Assembly (NCBI GenBank): GCA_025061975.1
Contig: JANXBB010000130.1
Coordinates: forward strand, 1-13,601
Reading direction: 5' to 3'
Length of the DNA stretch: 13,601 nucleotides
Origin: Caldifarciminota bacterium
GTDB lineage: Bacteria > Hydrothermota > Tepidihabitantia > Tepidihabitantales > CAIPLT01
Shown here: in pieces, positions 1 to 7,690 of the stretch
How positions within the stretch are numbered: position 1 is the first letter of the stretch
Layout: each line of letters begins with the position of its first letter
Notes under the pieces: generated by a model
Databases searched by the model: none
Seen by the model: only the letters and a program-made list of their open reading frames with translations
What the model was told of the DNA's origin: nothing
Translations under genes and position numbers: made by a program

Positions 1-77
1 TTGATTAAATTCCTTTTGGTTACAACTGCATAAAGTCCAATCAACACAAGCAAAATACAACTAAGAAATAACAGCAT
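1..77 (-). CDS. MnhC/MbhG (NuoK-like) antiporter subunit, 5' end only
   Basis: This is the start of a gene that continues beyond the left edge. Reading the minus strand from the ATG at 77-75 gives 25 open codons. They form one hydrophobic helix followed by GLYAVVTKRNLI, the arrangement seen at the start of MnhC/MrpC and NuoK proteins (first membrane helix, then a G-x-Y-x-x-x-x-[KR]-N-x-I loop). It starts 3 bases after the mnhB stop, with AAAGAG just upstream as a modest ribosome-binding site. MnhB followed by MnhC is the standard Mrp order and matches MbhF-MbhG in archaeal Mbh clusters. The role, inferred from the family, is a small membrane subunit of the Na+/H+ antiporter module. Only the N-terminus is visible, so the call rests on a short motif plus position. 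Confidence 0.72.
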   Translation of the reverse strand, partial: MLLFLSCILLVLIGLYAVVTKRNLI

Positions 78-80
78 TTT

Positions 81-515
81 TTACTCTTTCATTATAAAAT
101 GCATTGCTGCTAAAGCAATAAATATGCTTAAAAGTCCGGCACCAACTTTTATTCCGATTGCAATATTAGCTAAAGGAATAATACCGGCACTCAAAATCTT
201 AAGCGGTAATCCTTTAGGCAATACATTAGTAAAGAAATATGTCCCAGTAATTATACCTAATAAAGCAACAAACAAAAATAATATTCCTCCAAGACTCTCA
301 AAAATTGAGGAGAAAGTATAAGAACTCCGCTCGCGTACTTCATCAGCGCCGAATGCTAAAACTAAAAGAATAAACGAACCGGCAATTATTACACCTCCCG
401 CAAAGCCGCCGCCCGGTGTTAGATGCCCATGAAATACAATATAAAACCCGTAAAGAAATATAAATCCTCCAATTAAAGTTGCAATAGTTTTCACAATAAC
501 ACTCATCCCTTTCAT
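81..515 (-). CDS. mnhB: MnhB/MbhF-type Mrp antiporter subunit
   Basis: This 144-residue integral membrane protein has about four hydrophobic segments (roughly residues 5-25, 36-56, 70-92 and 110-140). It carries the MnhB hallmark HGHLTPGGGFAGG after the first helix, and the length is typical of MrpB/MnhB/MbhF. In Mrp antiporters and in Mbh hydrogenases this subunit belongs to the membrane arm that moves Na+/H+. The chosen ATG overlaps the stop of the upstream gene as ATGA (515-512), a sign of translational coupling. A second Met at residue 4 could also serve as the start. It lies between the MbhD-E-like gene and an MnhC-like gene, in the usual Mrp order. The family call is firm; which ion is moved cannot be read from sequence. 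Confidence 0.93.
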   Translation of the reverse strand: MKGMSVIVKTIATLIGGFIFLYGFYIVFHGHLTPGGGFAGGVIIAGSFILLVLAFGADEVRERSSYTFSSIFESLGGILFLFVALLGIITGTYFFTNVLPKGLPLKILSAGIIPLANIAIGIKVGAGLLSIFIALAAMHFIMKE

Positions 516-1042
516 TTTCTTCCTACCTCTCTTAAAATTGTTAATACACCAATTACTGAAGTAAATAATACCACTGCTTCGCCAAAGGTGTCATAACCTC
601 GATAGTCTAAAATAATTGCAGCAACAATGTTGGCTGCGCCGGTATCGATAAGACCGTTGGCAATATAGTAATTTGCTACCTTCATAACCGGGTTACCAAA
701 TTGAGGAAGTTCTCGTAGAGCATAACTTACTAAAACAGTAAACAAAGTCGCAAATATAAAATAAGTAATTGTCGGAAAAATTGACTCGGTTTTAAGCCCC
801 TTACCAATTGTCTCGTCGGTATGAGTTGTACGAAGAATTGTCGCAGCAAAAAAAACTACAGTTAAAATTTCAACAACAATTTGAACAATTGCTAAATCCG
901 GAGCTTGAACTAAGATGAACATAATTGCAACAGAAAATCCTACTATCCCTAGCGCAACTGCTGATGCTAGTAAATCTCTAATTTCTACAGCAACAATAGC
1001 TGCCGCAAGCATTGCAACAATTAAAAGATATAGCTCTAACAT
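512..1042 (-). CDS. Fused MbhD-MbhE-like subunit (MrpA C-terminal region, DUF4040)
   Basis: This 176-residue membrane protein corresponds to the C-terminal part of MrpA. Residues 1-75 match the MbhD/DUF4040 region, with the signature QAPDLAIVQIVVEILTVVFF (compare APDLAxTQxxVE in MrpA). Residues 90-176 match MbhE: two helices with a connecting stretch GLIDTGAANIVAAIILDYRG followed by DTFGEAVV, as in the MrpA terminus. In Pyrococcus Mbh these are two separate genes; in Mrp they are the end of one long MrpA. Here they form a stand-alone fused unit. The start overlaps the end of the preceding NuoL/M/N-like gene by 7 bases, and the stop overlaps mnhB as ATGA. The inferred role is in the ion-translocating membrane arm, next to MnhB. 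Confidence 0.88.
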   Translation of the reverse strand: MLELYLLIVAMLAAAIVAVEIRDLLASAVALGIVGFSVAIMFILVQAPDLAIVQIVVEILTVVFFAATILRTTHTDETIGKGLKTESIFPTITYFIFATLFTVLVSYALRELPQFGNPVMKVANYYIANGLIDTGAANIVAAIILDYRGYDTFGEAVVLFTSVIGVLTILREVGRK

Positions 1043-2613
1043 TGACTTTTTTGGCTATTTTGTTTTAAGCATTTTTTATGTAAATTATATCCAATAATGA
1101 TTGAAAGAGCAATTAATATTGGAAAAAGATTGTTTGAAAGTTCAAACTGGTTTTGCAACAGATCGCTGAAATTACTCAAAGTTTTTAGAAGCGGTGTAAA
1201 GATAAAAAGCACAGTCGTTTTATTAACGAATGCTCCAAGGTAAAATCCTAATAATAATAAAATCAATGGCGAAATCCAAGCGGTAAAACCTATTTCTCGG
1301 GCTTTTGATATATCAATCGCCACAGGTTCTAAAATTTCCTTTAAAAATCCGGTAAAATAACCGACAATTGTAATATTCCCTACTAAAATTCCTATAATAC
1401 TTAAAGCATTCAAAACTGCGGTTATGGTATTGGAAAATGAGAATAAGTCTTTTAATATAAACCACCTAGCAAAAAAACTTCCAAATGGAGGAAATCCAAT
1501 TGTTAAAAGTGTCGCTATACCTAGTAATAAAAATGTAACCGGCATTTTTTCAGCAAAGCCGCTAAAATCTCTGATTGCTTCAGATTTTGTCCAATAATGT
1601 ATCGAGCTAAGCGAATAAATAATACTAGCCTGGGACAATAAAAAGCATACAAACAACAAAACTCCTCCAATAAATGCATGACTATCAAGTCTGCTAAATG
1701 CTAAAACTACAAATCCAGTTTGGATGGCTTCATTTTTGATCAGCAATAGCTTTATCATTTCGGTATGCCAAAGTGTTTTACTCATTAGTACGATATTTGC
1801 AACACTAAATATTACCATAACAATTTGTAGCCATAATAGATTTTCAGAATTAAAAATAAAAAAGCTGAACCGAACAAGAAAATAAAATCCTAAAATTTTT
1901 TGGACAATTGAAAAAAACACCAAATAACCCAAAAGCGAAAATTCCTCGATGTTTTTAATTAGATATATATTAAAAGGATAAAATCCGAACCGCATTAATA
2001 TACTAAAGAAAATCAAAATAAGCGCAAATATAGTCTTAAAATTCGGCAAAAATTCTACTGGACTGGAATTTACAACTAGCGCAGTGCCGTTCCGATTAAG
2101 AAAAAAACATCCAATAATAAAAAGTAAATCGGCCGTAAAAAAACTATATAATAATTTTAAATTGATTTTTTCTTTTTCCGAAGTTGCTGTAAAAATAAGA
2201 TAGCCTAAAATACTTACAATAAAACTTATCATCCCGGCAAGCAATAAAGAATCAAAAGTAAGAACAGCGTTACTAAACGCTAACATGAGCAACAGATAAA
2301 GATAATACAGACCTAAATTTTTTTGCCCACGGAGATACCGAAATGAATAAATTATCGTCGTAAAAATTAGTGTGGAAAGTAATATTAGCACAACTGCGGT
2401 AAAATGGTCAGCATATAAGCCATAGTCATGGTTTCCCAGCTTCCCAAGAACCTTAGTAAAATTCAATGATTGGCGTGTACCATTGAAAATCAAAAGCGAA
2501 AAATATAATGATAAAACTGAACCTAAAAAACAAAACTCGTTGCGTAGTTTAGGTATTAAATAACTTAAAATTCCGATAATTGGCGTTACAATAACTAACG
2601 ATAGGCGCGTCAT
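1036..2613 (-). CDS. Divergent NuoL/M/N (MrpA/MrpD)-like antiporter-type membrane subunit
   Basis: This 525-residue, very hydrophobic protein has about 14 predicted helices. The best landmark is the segment SGFAEKMPVT...TIGFPPFGSFFARW (residues 351-384), which matches the late-helix G-x-PP-x-x-x-F region of proton-pumping antiporter-like subunits. A weaker match is the PF motif at 213-214 with a K-x-x-G-F-Y-x-x-x-R element at 239-248. By eye, the charged residues usually placed along the ion path are altered: there is no Glu in the helix at 122-141, Arg208 stands where Lys is usual, Gln328 stands for Lys, and Arg383 for Lys. Placement directly before the MbhD-E-like gene mimics the N-terminal part of a split MrpA. 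It starts as ATGA overlapping the large-subunit stop. The family is fairly sure; its pumping competence is doubtful. Confidence 0.82.
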   Translation of the reverse strand: MTRLSLVIVTPIIGILSYLIPKLRNEFCFLGSVLSLYFSLLIFNGTRQSLNFTKVLGKLGNHDYGLYADHFTAVVLILLSTLIFTTIIYSFRYLRGQKNLGLYYLYLLLMLAFSNAVLTFDSLLLAGMISFIVSILGYLIFTATSEKEKINLKLLYSFFTADLLFIIGCFFLNRNGTALVVNSSPVEFLPNFKTIFALILIFFSILMRFGFYPFNIYLIKNIEEFSLLGYLVFFSIVQKILGFYFLVRFSFFIFNSENLLWLQIVMVIFSVANIVLMSKTLWHTEMIKLLLIKNEAIQTGFVVLAFSRLDSHAFIGGVLLFVCFLLSQASIIYSLSSIHYWTKSEAIRDFSGFAEKMPVTFLLLGIATLLTIGFPPFGSFFARWFILKDLFSFSNTITAVLNALSIIGILVGNITIVGYFTGFLKEILEPVAIDISKAREIGFTAWISPLILLLLGFYLGAFVNKTTVLFIFTPLLKTLSNFSDLLQNQFELSNNLFPILIALSIIIGYNLHKKCLKQNSQKSQC

Positions 2614-3788
2614 TTTCTTAATCGGGCTCTAATTTGTTCGGTTTTCTTCCAAGAAAATAAAAGTAAGTCGTTCCATGTATATTTCAACTTTCCGTCCTCA
2701 AATACTGCAACTCGTTCGGTACAACAATAACATGGATCGATCGCAGCTAAACATAATGCCGCATCAGCAATTGAATGTCCTTTCACGGTAACTTCATTAG
2801 AGGGCAAATTCATATAACTGGGCGCTCGAACTTTATGACGGACTGGATGATGCGAGCCATTACCTCGAATATAATGAAATACTTCACCCCGTGGCGCTTC
2901 AGTTCGACCAATCCCTTCACCAGCTGGTAATTCTTCAATTCGAATTTCAATCGGCGTGTCAGGTAGGTTTTTAAGACATTGACGGATAATCTTTATTGAC
3001 TCAAAACATTCAAGAAGTCTTACTTTTGCTTTAGCAAATATATCTCCTGCTTCTTCGACAACTATATCCCATTCGACTTTATCATAGGCGCAGTGTGGAT
3101 CATCTTTTCTCACATCAATCGCAACTCCCGAAGCTCGCGCTGTTGGTCCAACAACCCCGTATGAAATAGCTGCTTCTTTAGATAAAATTCCAATACCCTT
3201 TAATCGAGCATGAAGTACCGGATCATCCAGCACTGCCTTGGTAAGCATTGATACCTTACTTTCTACCAAGTCTAAAACTTTTTCAATATGAGAAATTTGG
3301 TCATGATAAATATTCCGGCGCACTCCACCTACTTTATTCATTGCATAATGGTTACGATTACCGGTAATCATTTCGAATAAATCCAAAACCGGTTCTCGAT
3401 ATCGCCACGCCCACATCCAAATAGTGTTATAACCAATAAAATGACCAGCAAGACCTATCCATAAAAGGTGCGAATGAATACGTTCTAATTCATGAACAAT
3501 AGTGCGGATATAAAGTGCCCGCTCAGGAACTTTAATGTGAGCCATATCCTCAACTGCTAAAACAAATGCTAAAGGATGGGAATTAGAACAAATACCACAG
3601 ATCCGTTCAACAAGAAATGGAATCTGATCGTATGTTAGGGAAGGCGAAAGAAATTCATGACCTCGATGGTTATAACCAATATTAATTTCAATGTCGACTA
3701 CTGTTTCCCCTTCAACAATAAGTTTAAAAAACTCCGGTTCTTCCTGTAAAGGATGATAAGGACCAATAGGAACAATTCGCTTACTCAT
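2610..3788 (-). CDS. Group 4 membrane-bound [NiFe] hydrogenase large subunit (MbhL/HycE/NuoD-like)
   Basis: This 392-residue catalytic subunit would bind the NiFe centre and interconvert H+ and H2. Both nickel-ligand motifs are intact: RICGIC with Cys64 and Cys67, and DPCYCC with Cys353 and Cys356. This separates it from complex I NuoD, which has lost these cysteines. RGHE (42-45) and the EAPRGE stretch followed by the R-x-K-x-R-x-PS-x-x-N segment fit the NuoD/group 4 family. After Arg359, which lies 3 residues past Cys356, there is a tail of 33 residues, similar in placement to the part of HycE removed by its maturation protease. No protease gene is in the window. Cys355 inside the L2 motif is an extra, non-ligand cysteine. 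The gene overlaps the NuoC-like stop by 8 bases and the next gene by 4, so translation is probably coupled. Confidence 0.95.
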   Translation of the reverse strand: MSKRIVPIGPYHPLQEEPEFFKLIVEGETVVDIEINIGYNHRGHEFLSPSLTYDQIPFLVERICGICSNSHPLAFVLAVEDMAHIKVPERALYIRTIVHELERIHSHLLWIGLAGHFIGYNTIWMWAWRYREPVLDLFEMITGNRNHYAMNKVGGVRRNIYHDQISHIEKVLDLVESKVSMLTKAVLDDPVLHARLKGIGILSKEAAISYGVVGPTARASGVAIDVRKDDPHCAYDKVEWDIVVEEAGDIFAKAKVRLLECFESIKIIRQCLKNLPDTPIEIRIEELPAGEGIGRTEAPRGEVFHYIRGNGSHHPVRHKVRAPSYMNLPSNEVTVKGHSIADAALCLAAIDPCYCCTERVAVFEDGKLKYTWNDLLLFSWKKTEQIRARLRK

Positions 3789-4218
3789 AATCTCTTGTTA
3801 GTGGATATTGATCTTTAGGCCAATCATCCGAAGTTAAAAGTGGCTTTAAATTCGGGTGGCCAATAAATTCGATGCCCAATAATTCATAGATCTCGCGCTC
3901 AATCCAATTTGAGGCTTGAAATATCCGAGTTAATGAATCAACTTTGGGGTCTTCTTTAGAGACAAAAATTTTGATGTTAAAATAAGTGCCTGTTGCATCG
4001 TGAGAAAAATGGTAAATAATCTCAAAACCATCGCGCGTATCAATTCCCGTTGCGATAGATAGTCTTAAACCTTTTTCTTTATAAAGAAACTCAGCTACAG
4101 GCATCAATTTATCTTTAGGAATTGTTATATATAGCCGACGTTTATTATGTTCATAAACCTCGGCAAATGGAAATCGTTTCTTAAACTCTTCTTGTAATTC
4201 TAACGCTAATTGACTCAT
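3781..4218 (-). CDS. NuoC/MbhK-like hydrogenase subunit (30-kDa type)
   Basis: This 145-residue soluble protein resembles NuoC and MbhK, the 30-kDa-type subunit that packs against the large subunit. The core has the pattern LRLSIATGIDTRDGFEIIYH followed by a segment ending in SNWIEREIYELLGIEFIGHP, the conserved W-x-ERE-x-YD/E-LxGI-x-F-x-GHP signature. It ends with PLTRDYE, matching the usual PLRKDFE-type terminus. A longer open frame begins at 4275, but I chose the ATG at 4218-4216. It forms an ATGA overlap with the small-subunit stop (4218-4215) like other junctions here, and the extra 19 residues would be read from inside the coding sequence of the small subunit. The role is structural, in the peripheral arm. 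It has no metal-binding cysteines. Confidence 0.9.
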   Translation of the reverse strand: MSQLALELQEEFKKRFPFAEVYEHNKRRLYITIPKDKLMPVAEFLYKEKGLRLSIATGIDTRDGFEIIYHFSHDATGTYFNIKIFVSKEDPKVDSLTRIFQASNWIEREIYELLGIEFIGHPNLKPLLTSDDWPKDQYPLTRDYE

Positions 4219-4631
4219 AGTTTTTGTAGTGCTTTTACCACACCTAAAATAATTGCTTCGGGTTTTGGTGGACAACCGGGAATATAAACATCAACCGGAA
4301 GATATTTATCAAAAGGACCAACCACATTATAAGAATTCTTAAACATATGAGTATCACAGGCACAGGTCCCAATAGCAATTACAAGACACGGTTTCGGAGT
4401 TTCTTCATAAACTTTTAGCACTCGAGGCAAACTTTTTCGGTTAATCACACCAGTTACAAGTAATGCATCCGCATGCCGTGGCGATCCTACAAGAACAATT
4501 CCAAACCGCTCAACATCAAAACGGGGCGTTAAAGCGTCTAAAATCTCAATGTCGCAATTATTACACGATGCTGCAGCAACATGAAATACCCATGGCGATT
4601 TTTTAAGTGCTAGAAGTCTTAAGTCTTTCAT
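4215..4631 (-). CDS. Group 4 [NiFe] hydrogenase small subunit (MbhJ/HycG/NuoB-like)
   Basis: This 138-residue iron-sulfur subunit would hold the proximal [4Fe-4S] cluster that passes electrons to and from the NiFe site. Likely ligands are Cys23 and Cys26 (SCNNCDIE), Cys90 (GTCAC) and Cys120 (IPGCPPKPEA). The Cys-x-x-Cys spacing at the N-terminus is the hydrogenase form; complex I NuoB has adjacent cysteines there. Its short length, with no twin-arginine signal, fits the cytoplasm-facing group 4 type rather than periplasmic uptake hydrogenases. Cys92 is an additional cysteine in the middle motif. It starts 4 bases after the NuoH-like stop and ends in an ATGA overlap with the NuoC-like gene. 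The order small subunit, NuoC-like, large subunit is the same as MbhJ-K-L. Confidence 0.95.
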   Translation of the reverse strand: MKDLRLLALKKSPWVFHVAAASCNNCDIEILDALTPRFDVERFGIVLVGSPRHADALLVTGVINRKSLPRVLKVYEETPKPCLVIAIGTCACDTHMFKNSYNVVGPFDKYLPVDVYIPGCPPKPEAIILGVVKALQKL

Positions 4632-4635
4632 ACTA

Positions 4636-5556
4636 TTATAATTTATAAAGTCCTAATATTAATCCAAGTATTGCTAATGGTGTCATTCCTAACCAAAAAA
4701 ATTTTAACGCTTGATCAATTCGCACTCGGGGATTGGTATTTTTTACAAGCACTGTTAATATGAATATTATTGCAAATTTCCAAAGCGTTGAAATAGAATT
4801 GATTCCTCCCCATACTAGAGTAATAATAAACATTGGAAAAACAAAAAGTAACATTGCTTTAGTTAGCTTAAACATTGCTAGTGCAAAACCAGAATACTCT
4901 GTATAAACTCCGGCCATTATCTCCTGTTCAGCTTCAGCAATATCAAATGGTACATAACCTAATTTTGCTTGCATTGTGAAAAGATATATAATAAATGTAA
5001 TAACTCCTGATATTGAATATAAGTACGCACCGTGGGTCTTTTGATAATTAATAAGTTCGAAAAGCCGAATTGACCCGTGAGCCTTCATAATTAAAAGTAT
5101 TGTGACAATAACAAATGGCAATTCGTAGGCAAAATATAAAGTCATTTCTCGAGATGCTCCAACACTACTTAAAGGATTTTTTGATGCCGATGCCCCAAGA
5201 ATTGTCATTAAGGGCGGCAACGCCAATAAATAAATCACCAAGATTATATCACCTAAAAATGAACACTGAGGATAAAAATTGGCGTTATATAATAGGACGC
5301 TAATAAGTATAACAGATATTGCTGAAACAATCGGAGCTAAAAGAAATATCAGTTTTCGTCCCTGAGGAATTATAGTCTCCTTCCCAAAAAGTTTTATAAT
5401 GTCTGCAAAACACTGATACCATGGCGGTCCAACACGCCACTGTAACCGAGCGGATATCTTACGATCAAGCCACGAAAGTAAAAGTCCAATTATCGCTACA
5501 AATACCAATCCGGGAAAAATTAAGAATTCTAATAAAAACTTTAAATAATTACTCAT
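4636..5556 (-). CDS. NuoH/MbhM/HycD-like membrane anchor subunit
   Basis: This 306-residue protein has about eight membrane segments and is the subunit that fixes the hydrogenase catalytic arm to the membrane and contacts the ion-moving arm. Family motifs are clear: an early DRKISARLQWRVGP loop after helix 1, GASREMTLYFAYELPF mid-protein, and the acidic loop PFDIAEAEQEIMAGVYTEYS that faces the cytoplasm and is rich in conserved Glu. In complex I this loop region helps couple redox chemistry to proton movement. The start overlaps the ferredoxin stop as ATGA. Length matches MbhM and NuoH. Its presence distinguishes this operon from soluble group 3 hydrogenases and shows that the complex is membrane-bound. 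Confidence 0.95.
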   Translation of the reverse strand: MSNYLKFLLEFLIFPGLVFVAIIGLLLSWLDRKISARLQWRVGPPWYQCFADIIKLFGKETIIPQGRKLIFLLAPIVSAISVILISVLLYNANFYPQCSFLGDIILVIYLLALPPLMTILGASASKNPLSSVGASREMTLYFAYELPFVIVTILLIMKAHGSIRLFELINYQKTHGAYLYSISGVITFIIYLFTMQAKLGYVPFDIAEAEQEIMAGVYTEYSGFALAMFKLTKAMLLFVFPMFIITLVWGGINSISTLWKFAIIFILTVLVKNTNPRVRIDQALKFFWLGMTPLAILGLILGLYKL

Positions 5557-6020
5557 TGCCTTCTATAATACGGTGACCGGGCAACAAATCGTTGACTTAC
5601 AATTTTCTTGCTGATCTCTTTCTCCGTTATAAATTTTAACGCACCGGTTGGACAACTAGCAACACACCGTGGATTACCTGACCGGTCATAACACAAACTA
5701 CATTTTTGGGAAATATGCCACGATAGTTCTTTGTCTAAAACCCCAAACGGACAGGCTAAAATGCACGATCGACAACCTACACAATGAAAACTTGCCTGGA
5801 TCACTAAACCCTCAGGAGTTACTCTTAATACTTCAAAGGGACAAGCCCGAGCACACAACGGTTCGTCACAGTGTCGACAGGCTAAGGGCAAAAACACTGT
5901 AGAAGATATGTCACCGTATCGAATTCGACGCTCGCCGTAAGCACTGTAACACGCAGCTTCACAAGATCGACATCCAATACAATAATCTAAATCTAAGAAA
6001 ATTCGTTTTTGGCTAGTCAT
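5553..6020 (-). CDS. Four-cluster ferredoxin-type electron-transfer subunit (HycB/CooF/HydN-like)
   Basis: This 155-residue protein has 16 cysteines arranged as four [4Fe-4S] sites: 14/17/20/24, 48/51/56/60, 80/83/86/90 and 107/110/119/123. The pattern (CIGCRSCEAAC, CRHCDEPLCARACP, CVGCRSCILACP, CSLC...CVASCP) is that of the HycB/CooF/DmsB family, which wires a dehydrogenase subunit to a second partner. In formate hydrogenlyase, HycB sits between FdhH and the hydrogenase. Here the gene follows an FdhA/NuoG-like gene and precedes the NuoH-like subunit, exactly the position for a bridge between the soluble module and the small subunit. It starts 2 bases after the upstream stop, with no clear ribosome-binding site, so translation probably depends on coupling. 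The route of electrons is inferred from order and family. Confidence 0.93.
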   Translation of the reverse strand: MTSQKRIFLDLDYCIGCRSCEAACYSAYGERRIRYGDISSTVFLPLACRHCDEPLCARACPFEVLRVTPEGLVIQASFHCVGCRSCILACPFGVLDKELSWHISQKCSLCYDRSGNPRCVASCPTGALKFITEKEISKKIVSQRFVARSPYYRRQ

Positions 6021-6022
6021 TG

Positions 6023-7684
6023 CTAAAATATCAACGAACCTATTACGGGTTTTATTATAATTTCTTTTGTTAAATTGTCAATCTCCAATTTGAAAAATTT
6101 ACGATTCTTTGGAGTATTCACCAGCACCATACCAACATTACTCAATTGCCCGTCGGTTATTTTAATTTTAAATTCATTTTCATAATTGTCAGTAATTAAT
6201 TTTATTTTACTAAAACTTACAATCTGATATCGCACTGCAGTTTTAGAATTTATCCATAAAACTTCCTCTTCCGAATCAAAATAACCCCGGTATCCAATTG
6301 GTGATTCACTGCCAATCACTGTGAATCTGTCATCACATGAGAAACTCTCAATAAAATTTAATGCTCGCTCATACACTTTATTAATATCTAATTGGATTTT
6401 AGTCTTAATCTCTATATCCTCAGTTGAAAACTCAGAAATTGCTTTAAGAATCTCTGAAGTGGTTTTACTGCCATCAATCGGTGATGCTAAAGGACTTAAT
6501 TTACTCTGACCCCACAAGGAATTAATTGTACCGGCCTTTTCTAATATCGATGCTGTCGGAAGTAAAAAACCCTGATTGTATGATTCATATCGAAATGGAC
6601 TAGTTAACACTAATAATGAAAGTCTATCTAATTCCGAATGCACTTGGGGATACCAATACGGGAAAATATCTCCAAAGTTAATTAGCACCTTAATATTTCC
6701 GCTTTTAAGTTTTTCAAAAAGTTCGCCGAAACTTATTAAACCTTTGGGTGTTTGAGCAAGTGCTGTATAAATAATTTTTTTGTTATTACCTAAAAGTATT
6801 TGTAAAATTTGACCGAGACTCCAAATTAACAACGGATCTTGAGTTTTAGCGTAATCAAATGAAACTAAAATTGTCCCTGGATCTAGATTAATTAAACTCT
6901 GCGCAACTTCTTTTATGTCTTCTGGGTTAACTTTAATTAACTCATAAATTTTGGGCAATAATTTTCGTAACTGGTTAAAACTTTTTTCGGAAATAATCTT
7001 TGACTCTGATGACTTATAGATTTCTGCAATAATTGCCAGAAGTGCCAACGGTTCAGCACTCACTGGTACCCATAGAAACTTGTGTGCAAATCCTGCAATT
7101 CGAGTTTTCACAGAATCAATATAATATAGTCGATGAGCACGATCTTTATATTTCGCTTCAAGAATTGGATGGGCAATTAGTGGTGATTTAGTAAAAACAT
7201 CTCCAACAATTAAAAATACTTTGCTTTCCTCAAGATCAGAAAAATGTCCATATTTTACATCTTCGCTAATTGTATACCGAAAAACTATTTCCGGTTCTAA
7301 ATAACTTGAAGCTAAATTCGTAATGTTATTACTTTTACAAAATTGATAAATCTCTTTTAATTCTTCATTAGTATTGTTAACATCATAAGTTATTGCAACT
7401 TCTTCGGGTCTGAATTTCTTTAACGCCTGTTTTATAGTCTCTAATGCATTAGCCCAGCTCATCGAAACACCATTCAGTTTCGGCCGGACGGCGCGACGTC
7501 TGTTTTCGAGGATATTAACCGCCATGTTGCCACGTGCACATAGTCGCCCTTTATTAATTCCCAACAAACTATCGTACTCCACTTGTCTTATACGAAAATT
7601 AGCTTTGTTAATTTCTTTAACCGTTAACTCGCACCCGTATAAACAAAAAGGGCAAGTGGTCTTATTGATTTTTTCGAGTATCAT
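6023..7684 (-). CDS. Molybdopterin-oxidoreductase-fold protein, FdhA/NuoG-like, apparently without catalytic residue
   Basis: This 553-residue protein begins with the N-terminal iron-sulfur domain of the family: Cys11, Cys14, Cys18 and Cys49 (CPFCLYGC...GRLCARGN), followed by the SWANAL element at 76-81 that is usual after it. Residues 155-178, with GDVFTKSPLIAHP, resemble the G-x-N-x-x-x-x-HP segment of formate dehydrogenases. The Cys/Sec that binds molybdenum, expected near residues 120-140 in a Cys-His or Sec-His motif, is missing: this stretch has no cysteine beyond Cys116 in a different context, and no in-frame TGA. The protein is also shorter than typical FdhA, with a weak C-terminal domain. 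I infer an electron-relay or structural role as in NuoG rather than formate oxidation. The substrate, if any, is unknown. Confidence 0.75.
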   Translation of the reverse strand: MILEKINKTTCPFCLYGCELTVKEINKANFRIRQVEYDSLLGINKGRLCARGNMAVNILENRRRAVRPKLNGVSMSWANALETIKQALKKFRPEEVAITYDVNNTNEELKEIYQFCKSNNITNLASSYLEPEIVFRYTISEDVKYGHFSDLEESKVFLIVGDVFTKSPLIAHPILEAKYKDRAHRLYYIDSVKTRIAGFAHKFLWVPVSAEPLALLAIIAEIYKSSESKIISEKSFNQLRKLLPKIYELIKVNPEDIKEVAQSLINLDPGTILVSFDYAKTQDPLLIWSLGQILQILLGNNKKIIYTALAQTPKGLISFGELFEKLKSGNIKVLINFGDIFPYWYPQVHSELDRLSLLVLTSPFRYESYNQGFLLPTASILEKAGTINSLWGQSKLSPLASPIDGSKTTSEILKAISEFSTEDIEIKTKIQLDINKVYERALNFIESFSCDDRFTVIGSESPIGYRGYFDSEEEVLWINSKTAVRYQIVSFSKIKLITDNYENEFKIKITDGQLSNVGMVLVNTPKNRKFFKLEIDNLTKEIIIKPVIGSLIF

Positions 7685-7690
7685 AATAAT

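Noticed and set aside
2610..5556. Respiratory complex I (NuoB-C-D-H) instead of a hydrogenase
   Set aside because: Both CxxC nickel-ligand motifs are intact in the large subunit and the small subunit has Cys-x-x-Cys rather than adjacent cysteines.
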